Below, piece by piece: positions 30,484 to 34,648 of a stretch of DNA of 34,648 bases (the first letter of the stretch is position 1; each line of letters opens with the position of its first letter). Origin of the DNA: Chloroflexota bacterium. GTDB taxonomy: Bacteria > Chloroflexota > Dormibacteria > CF-121. The translations under genes were made by a program, and so were the position numbers. The notes under the pieces are model-generated. The model was not told where the DNA came from. It saw nothing but the letters and a program-made list of their open reading frames with translations, and made no database searches. Where the stretch lies: assembly GCA_005880395.1 (NCBI GenBank), contig VBHQ01000153.1, positions 1-34,648 of the forward strand. The letters are read 5' to 3'.

Positions 30484-33234
30484 ATGAGCGGGTCTTCCAG
30501 GGTCCGTCGCCAGAGGCAGTCTGTTCTGTTTCTGCTTGCCTGTGCCGTCGCGCTGCTGTTGACGCTCGCATTCGGCCTGTGGATCGAGCTGCGGATCGGT
30601 GGCATCACGCTGACGGAGGCGGTCGACGATTTCGGGGAGGCGGTTGCCGGCGGCATCGGCGCCGCCGCCTGTGTGCTGGCCGCCGTCCACAATCAAGGCC
30701 GGACGCGTACTGCATGGGCGCTGCTGGGTGGGTGCGCCGCCTCATGGACGGTGGGCGAGGCGATCTGGTCGTTCATTGAGGTGTTCCAGGGGCATCAGGT
30801 CCCGTTTCCTTCGCTGGCGGACGCCGGCTACCTGGGCGCGGTGCCGCTGGCGATCGCGGCGATTGCCGTCTTCCCCGGGCGTCACCGAACCGCGTCGCGC
30901 CTGGCCTTCCTGCTGGACGGCGCGATCATGGCGTGCGCGCTGCTGGCCGTCAGCTGGGCGACCGTGCTGGGGGTGGTCTACCGAGCGGCCGGTGACAGCC
31001 TGCTGTCCACCTCGATCGGGCTCGCTTATCCGATCAGTGACGTCGCGGTCGCGATCATGGCGCTCCTGCTGGTCGGACGGATGGCGAGATCAATGCGTCT
31101 GCCGTTGATGCTGGTGGCTGCCGGACTCTTCGCGAACCTGCTTTCCGACAGTGCGTTCGCCTACCTGACGACGGTGAAGATGTACGGACCGGCGCAGCTG
31201 ATCGATACCGGATGGGTCGCCGGCTATCTGCTGATCGCGCTCGGCGCGCTACGCGCGACGCTGGTGCCGGCCACCGGATTGAAGGTGGATGGTGAACATT
31301 CCGGCGACCTGGTGCTGTTCCTCCCATACGGCTCGGTCGCGATCGCGGCCGCGGTGGTGCTGGAAAGGGCGCTGACCGGCCAGGCCGATCCGTTCCTGAT
31401 GTGGACCACCGCCGTCGTGGTCGTTCTCGTGCTGGTTCGGCAATCTATCGTGCTCTGGGACAACCTGACCCTCAACCAGCGGCTCGAGGCGCAGGCGGTC
31501 GCACTGCGCGAGAGCGAAGCACACTTCCGCTCACTGGTGCAAAACTCTGGCGACGTGATGATCCTGGCCGATGACAACGGGATGGTGCAGTTCGTCAGCA
31601 CGTCGATCGACCGGTTCTTCGCCTACAGCCCGACCGAGCTCAACGGGCAATCGTTCAGCGATTACCTGCACCCGGGTGACCAGCCGATTTTCTACAACGG
31701 GTTGAAGAAGGCGCTCACCGCATCCGCCCATCCGGTCACGCTCGGCTGCCGCTTCCGCCACAAGCTGGGGAGCTGGACCCATTGCGAGCTCACAATCACG
31801 AACATGCTGCACCAGTCGAGCCCGCAGGCGATGGTGATCAACATTCGCGATGTCACCGACCGAAAGGACATGGAGGAGCGGCTGGCGCACCTGGCGGCCC
31901 ACGACCCGGTGACCAGCCTGCCAAACCGGATCGCCTTTCGCAACCAGCTGGACGAGACGCTGATGCGAAGCCAGCCCGGACGCGGAGCGGCAGTGATGAC
32001 GATCGACATCGACGACTTCGGCGTGATCAACGACGCGCTGGGGCAACACGCAGGCGACGAACTGCTGGGGATGGTCGGCGTCCGGCTGGAAAAGATCATT
32101 CGCCCGGGCGACGTCGTGGCACGCGTGGGCGGCGACGAATTTGCCGTGCTGATGCAGAATGTGATCCAGGAAGACCTGGCGGCCAAGCAGGCGGAACGTA
32201 TCTTCGAGCTGTTCCGCGCGCCGTTTCGGATCGAGCAGCGCGAAATCAATGTCCGCCTGAGTATCGGGATCGCGCTCCAGAGCCGAAGCGAGGACACGGC
32301 AGAGACGCTGATGCGCAACGCGGACATCGCGGTGAAGGCCGCCAAGCAAAATGGCAAGGGCCGCTACGAGCGCTACGCGCCCGAGCAGCAGGCGTCGATC
32401 ACCGATCGGATGGAGCTGGAGGCGGACTTGCAGCACGCGATCGAGCGGCGCCAGGTGGTGCTGCACTATCAGCCTTCGGTGCGCTTGAGCGACGGGGCGA
32501 TCCTGGGCTTTGAAGGCCTGCTGCGCTGGAACCATCCACGGCGCGGATTGCTGTCCGCCGGTGAGTTCATTCCGCTGGCCGAAGAAACCGGCCTCGTCGG
32601 CCCGTTGCAGCGCTGGGTGTTGGGGCAGGCCTGCTCCGACGGACGGCAATGGCAATGGAAGGTGGGAGCGTCGATGGAACCGTTGCTGACGGTGAGCGTG
32701 AACGTGAGCCGTCGCGGGCTGGCGGACGAAAACCTGACCCAGGACGTCATGCACGCCTGCACGGCCGCCGGCTTCGAGCCGCGCCGCCTGGTGCTGGAGC
32801 TAACGAAAGGCGCGAGCCTGGACGGGAGCACGACGCTTGCGAAGTTGATGGAGCTGCACAAGCGAGGCATCAAGCTGGCGCTGGGCAACTTCGGCGCCGA
32901 TGCGGCGCCCCTGACGGCCCTGCGCGACCTGCCGGTGGACTATGTCAAGCTCGACCGCTCGTTCGTCGACCGGATGACGAACAGCGCCACCGACTGGGCG
33001 GTCGCGCGCGCCGTCACCGAGCTCGGCAACAGCCTCAAGATCATGACGATGGCGGATGGGATCGAGCGGGTCGAGCAGCTAGCCGCGCTGCGGTCGATCG
33101 GGTGCTACGCCGGCCAGGGATATTACGTCTCGAGGCCGTTACCGGCGTCGGGCATCGAGCGTCTGCTCACCGAATGCACGACTGAAGACGGCACCCTGCG
33201 GCTGGCGTCGTTCGGGGCGGAAAAAACGGCGTAG
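30484..33234 (+). CDS. Membrane PAS-GGDEF-EAL protein: likely active cyclase, degenerate phosphodiesterase domain
   Basis: 916 aa from ATG 30484 (TTG 30478 in frame). Residues about 10-310 contain eight to ten helices, a MASE-like sensor of unnamed type. The PAS domain spans about 340-465 (ESEAHFRSLVQNSGDVMILA to INIRDVTDRK). The GGDEF domain has an intact GGDEF at 549-553 and an upstream RPGD inhibitory site with the normal five-residue spacing, so a feedback-inhibited diguanylate cyclase is expected. The EAL domain starts EGLLRW (677-682) and keeps VNVS, but the metal-binding DDFG is LGNFG (801-804), ELTE is ELTK and AEGVE is ADGIE; hydrolysis is unlikely. The EAL part may instead bind c-di-GMP or a partner. 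Monocistronic. Confidence 0.9.
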   Translation: MSGSSRVRRQRQSVLFLLACAVALLLTLAFGLWIELRIGGITLTEAVDDFGEAVAGGIGAAACVLAAVHNQGRTRTAWALLGGCAASWTVGEAIWSFIEVFQGHQVPFPSLADAGYLGAVPLAIAAIAVFPGRHRTASRLAFLLDGAIMACALLAVSWATVLGVVYRAAGDSLLSTSIGLAYPISDVAVAIMALLLVGRMARSMRLPLMLVAAGLFANLLSDSAFAYLTTVKMYGPAQLIDTGWVAGYLLIALGALRATLVPATGLKVDGEHSGDLVLFLPYGSVAIAAAVVLERALTGQADPFLMWTTAVVVVLVLVRQSIVLWDNLTLNQRLEAQAVALRESEAHFRSLVQNSGDVMILADDNGMVQFVSTSIDRFFAYSPTELNGQSFSDYLHPGDQPIFYNGLKKALTASAHPVTLGCRFRHKLGSWTHCELTITNMLHQSSPQAMVINIRDVTDRKDMEERLAHLAAHDPVTSLPNRIAFRNQLDETLMRSQPGRGAAVMTIDIDDFGVINDALGQHAGDELLGMVGVRLEKIIRPGDVVARVGGDEFAVLMQNVIQEDLAAKQAERIFELFRAPFRIEQREINVRLSIGIALQSRSEDTAETLMRNADIAVKAAKQNGKGRYERYAPEQQASITDRMELEADLQHAIERRQVVLHYQPSVRLSDGAILGFEGLLRWNHPRRGLLSAGEFIPLAEETGLVGPLQRWVLGQACSDGRQWQWKVGASMEPLLTVSVNVSRRGLADENLTQDVMHACTAAGFEPRRLVLELTKGASLDGSTTLAKLMELHKRGIKLALGNFGADAAPLTALRDLPVDYVKLDRSFVDRMTNSATDWAVARAVTELGNSLKIMTMADGIERVEQLAALRSIGCYAGQGYYVSRPLPASGIERLLTECTTEDGTLRLASFGAEKTA

Positions 33235-33247
33235 GTTCTGGAGAGTT

Positions 33248-33325
33248 GTCGGCGCAAGTCTTTGCGGCCTGTCGGCCCAAATCTTTGCGGCCTGTCGGCC
33301 CAAATCTTTGCGGCCTGTCGGCCCA
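33248..33325. repeat. 23-bp tandem repeat, 3.4 copies
   Basis: Unit GTCGGCCCAAATCTTTGCGGCCT: copies at 33248-33270 (two differences), 33271-33293, 33294-33316 (identical) and a 9-base partial copy to 33325. Begins 13 bases after the GGDEF/EAL stop. Contiguous with no spacers, so not a CRISPR array. Confidence 0.95.
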
Positions 33326-33537
33326 CCCCTCCGCACGTGCTCGCCGGGCCGGTTCTACTGAGCACAAATCGATCGTTGTTCAGCCGGCGTAAAGCCTCTT
33401 TCTTCCTCGTCCAGTACCCCGAATGCAAAAACAGCGTCATAGCGAGGCGGCCCGGCCCGTCTGCTGCCGCGCGGAGGGCTACGCCGACCGGCCGCCATCT
33501 ACGCGCCGTCAGAATCCCGAAGGCATAAGCACTTCCA
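33326..33537. other. Non-coding remainder between GGDEF/EAL gene and permease
   Basis: With the tandem repeat it makes a 303-bp gap. The short reading frames here lack ribosome-binding sites and family-like sequence. No tRNA, terminator hairpin with T-tract or promoter stands out. It must hold the 3' ends of two convergent transcripts. Confidence 0.5.
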
Positions 33538-34648
33538 TCAGGTCCCGCCGCTGGTCACCGATTGGTAGAGGGCGAAAAGCATCAGGAGCGATGCAGCGAC
33601 CGCGAGGCCGATATCGCCGAGGCGAAGCGATCCATGCGATGACTGCCCCCACCCCTTGGCGGCGAACCACGGATAGACGGCGACGACGAGCAGCTGCGAT
33701 ATCCAGAGCGCGATCAGTGACGGCTTGAGGAGCACCGTGTAGGCGCGAGACGGATCGATCAGGCTGATGGCGGTCGCTGCCAGGAAGGCAACCACGGAGA
33801 CGATCCCCACAAATCGGGTTGGGCGCGTGACGATATTAGCCACGAGGCGGGTCAGCGCGAGGAACTCGGCGAAGATGAGCCCGGCGACGCTGAGCGCCAC
33901 GCCAACACCGACGAGCGCGGTCAATCCTGGGACGTTCGCTGCCCGCGCAAGCGCCACCCCGGGAATGTCGGCGCCGACCACCGCCTGGGTTGCGTTGGCC
34001 AGGGGAAAGACGGCGATGACCGCGAGCGCTCCGACCGCGGGGAACGTCCACGCGAGGGCTCGTTGCACCGTCCGGCTGCCGCCGCGGACCTCGCCAGCGA
34101 GGAAGAGCGGCAGGCTGGCACAGATGTAGAGGGACGATGTCTTGCCGGCCGCAGTCAGGATGGACGCCAGATTGCCGTGACCGATAAAGGACGCCGCCGG
34201 CGCCCCGAGGCTGGAGAAAGTCACGACCAGGAGCAGGACGGCAATCAAGACCTGCACGGTGGCGATCGCGGCGACGACCGCAAGTGAGGCGATCAGCGGG
34301 CTCAGCATGACGATCGCGATCAGCGCCGCGGTTGCCGCATCGAGCGCAAGGCGGTACTGGTTGACCTGCGGGAACACGGCCGGAAGCAGGTCGTAGACGA
34401 TATAGGGCACGGTGTAGACGAGGTACAGAAAATAGCTGACGATCCAGAACGCCGCCTGCACGAGAGCGAGCCGCCGGCCGACCGCCGCCTCGACGAACGA
34501 AAAGAGGCCGCCGCTGGAAGCGAGCCGCTGGGAGTAGCGGTACCAGATGGCAACTGGAAAGAGAAAGGCGAGCGTCCCCATCAGCGTGACGAGGCCCGCC
34601 GATGAGCGAGCACCATTCAGCTCCGGTGGGAGCTGGAGGGCGACAAGC
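33538..34648 (-). CDS. APC superfamily amino-acid permease, 5' end outside window
   Basis: 370 codons visible. The open frame continues past the internal ATG 34581 to the window edge with LVALQLPPELNGARSSAGLVTL, which is normal N-terminal sequence for this family, so the gene starts beyond 34648. About ten helices; features SQRLASSGGLFSFVEAAVGR (helix 3 region), VVAAIATVQVLIAVLLLV, SLYICASLPLFLAGEVRGGS, where helix 6 normally forms part of the substrate path, and a C-terminal helix ending LFALYQSVTSGGT. Transports an amino acid or similar compound by proton or sodium symport, or by exchange. The substrate cannot be inferred. Convergent with the GGDEF/EAL gene. Confidence 0.85.
   Translation of the reverse strand, partial: LVALQLPPELNGARSSAGLVTLMGTLAFLFPVAIWYRYSQRLASSGGLFSFVEAAVGRRLALVQAAFWIVSYFLYLVYTVPYIVYDLLPAVFPQVNQYRLALDAATAALIAIVMLSPLIASLAVVAAIATVQVLIAVLLLVVTFSSLGAPAASFIGHGNLASILTAAGKTSSLYICASLPLFLAGEVRGGSRTVQRALAWTFPAVGALAVIAVFPLANATQAVVGADIPGVALARAANVPGLTALVGVGVALSVAGLIFAEFLALTRLVANIVTRPTRFVGIVSVVAFLAATAISLIDPSRAYTVLLKPSLIALWISQLLVVAVYPWFAAKGWGQSSHGSLRLGDIGLAVAASLLMLFALYQSVTSGGT

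Noticed and set aside
33248-33325. Possible CRISPR array
   Set aside because: Units are directly contiguous with no spacers and there are no cas genes.
33326-33537. tRNA or small RNA gene in the gap before the permease
   Set aside because: No cloverleaf arms, TTC-type T-loop or promoter/terminator pair could be found by eye.

Overview
The window is high-GC bacterial DNA with closely packed genes, many ATGA/GTGA overlaps, frequent GTG/TTG starts and few strong Shine-Dalgarno sites. No rRNA, tRNA or phylogenetic marker is present. The content (GT87 and GT-C membrane glycosyltransferases, a quinoprotein-like propeller with SFNEV-type surface repeats, a C39 peptidase with LDTR-type repeats, an NRAMP-like transporter with a WETQEE segment) resembles soil Chloroflexota or Candidatus Dormibacterota. 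An actinobacterium is less likely but not excluded.

Layout. (1) 1-4909: a fatty-acid locus with the gene content of the mycobacterial htdX-fabG4-fadA2/fadE5 cluster: thiolase, two-domain ketoacyl reductase and MaoC hydratase on minus, divergent from an acyl-CoA oxidase/dehydrogenase. (2) 4850-8035: a minus-strand set of two secreted lipoproteins flanking a membrane protein with a His-rich domain. (3) 8209-10119: exported C39-type protease with three 129-residue repeats. (4) 10098-21517: a surface-glycan region with UDP-sugar dehydrogenase, a broken UDP-glucuronate decarboxylase-like gene, an exported propeller protein, a GT4 remnant, a GT87 enzyme, a UDP-galactopyranose-mutase-like flavoprotein, a frameshifted GT87-GT2 fusion and another GT-C enzyme. 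(5) 21514-25559: NRAMP-like transporter, lone Flp pilin with a strong terminator, GT2, LysE exporter, small membrane protein and cold-shock protein. (6) 25591-28211: a second GT87 enzyme, then a minus-strand RidA/PhzF pair and a small membrane protein. (7) 28286-33234: ECF sigma factor, coupled DUF4232 membrane protein, and a large GGDEF/degenerate-EAL protein. (8) 33235-34648: a 23-bp tandem repeat and a truncated APC permease.

Two patterns cut across the genes. First, a short G/C palindrome family (consensus about CCCCACCCTGACCCTCCCCC, a few bases, GGGGGAGGG) occurs about ten times. At least six copies lie inside coding sequences and keep the frame; three are in one GT87 gene, all read in the same frame as LTLPxKRGRE-like peptides. 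Second, four genes between 10 and 18.5 kb have lost internal conserved segments (UXS-like gene, GT4, flavoprotein, GT87-GT2). In the flavoprotein the missing segment coincides with the sharp end of a 453-bp tract of very different codon use, a sign of recombination. Whether these losses are real or come from assembly is the main open question.
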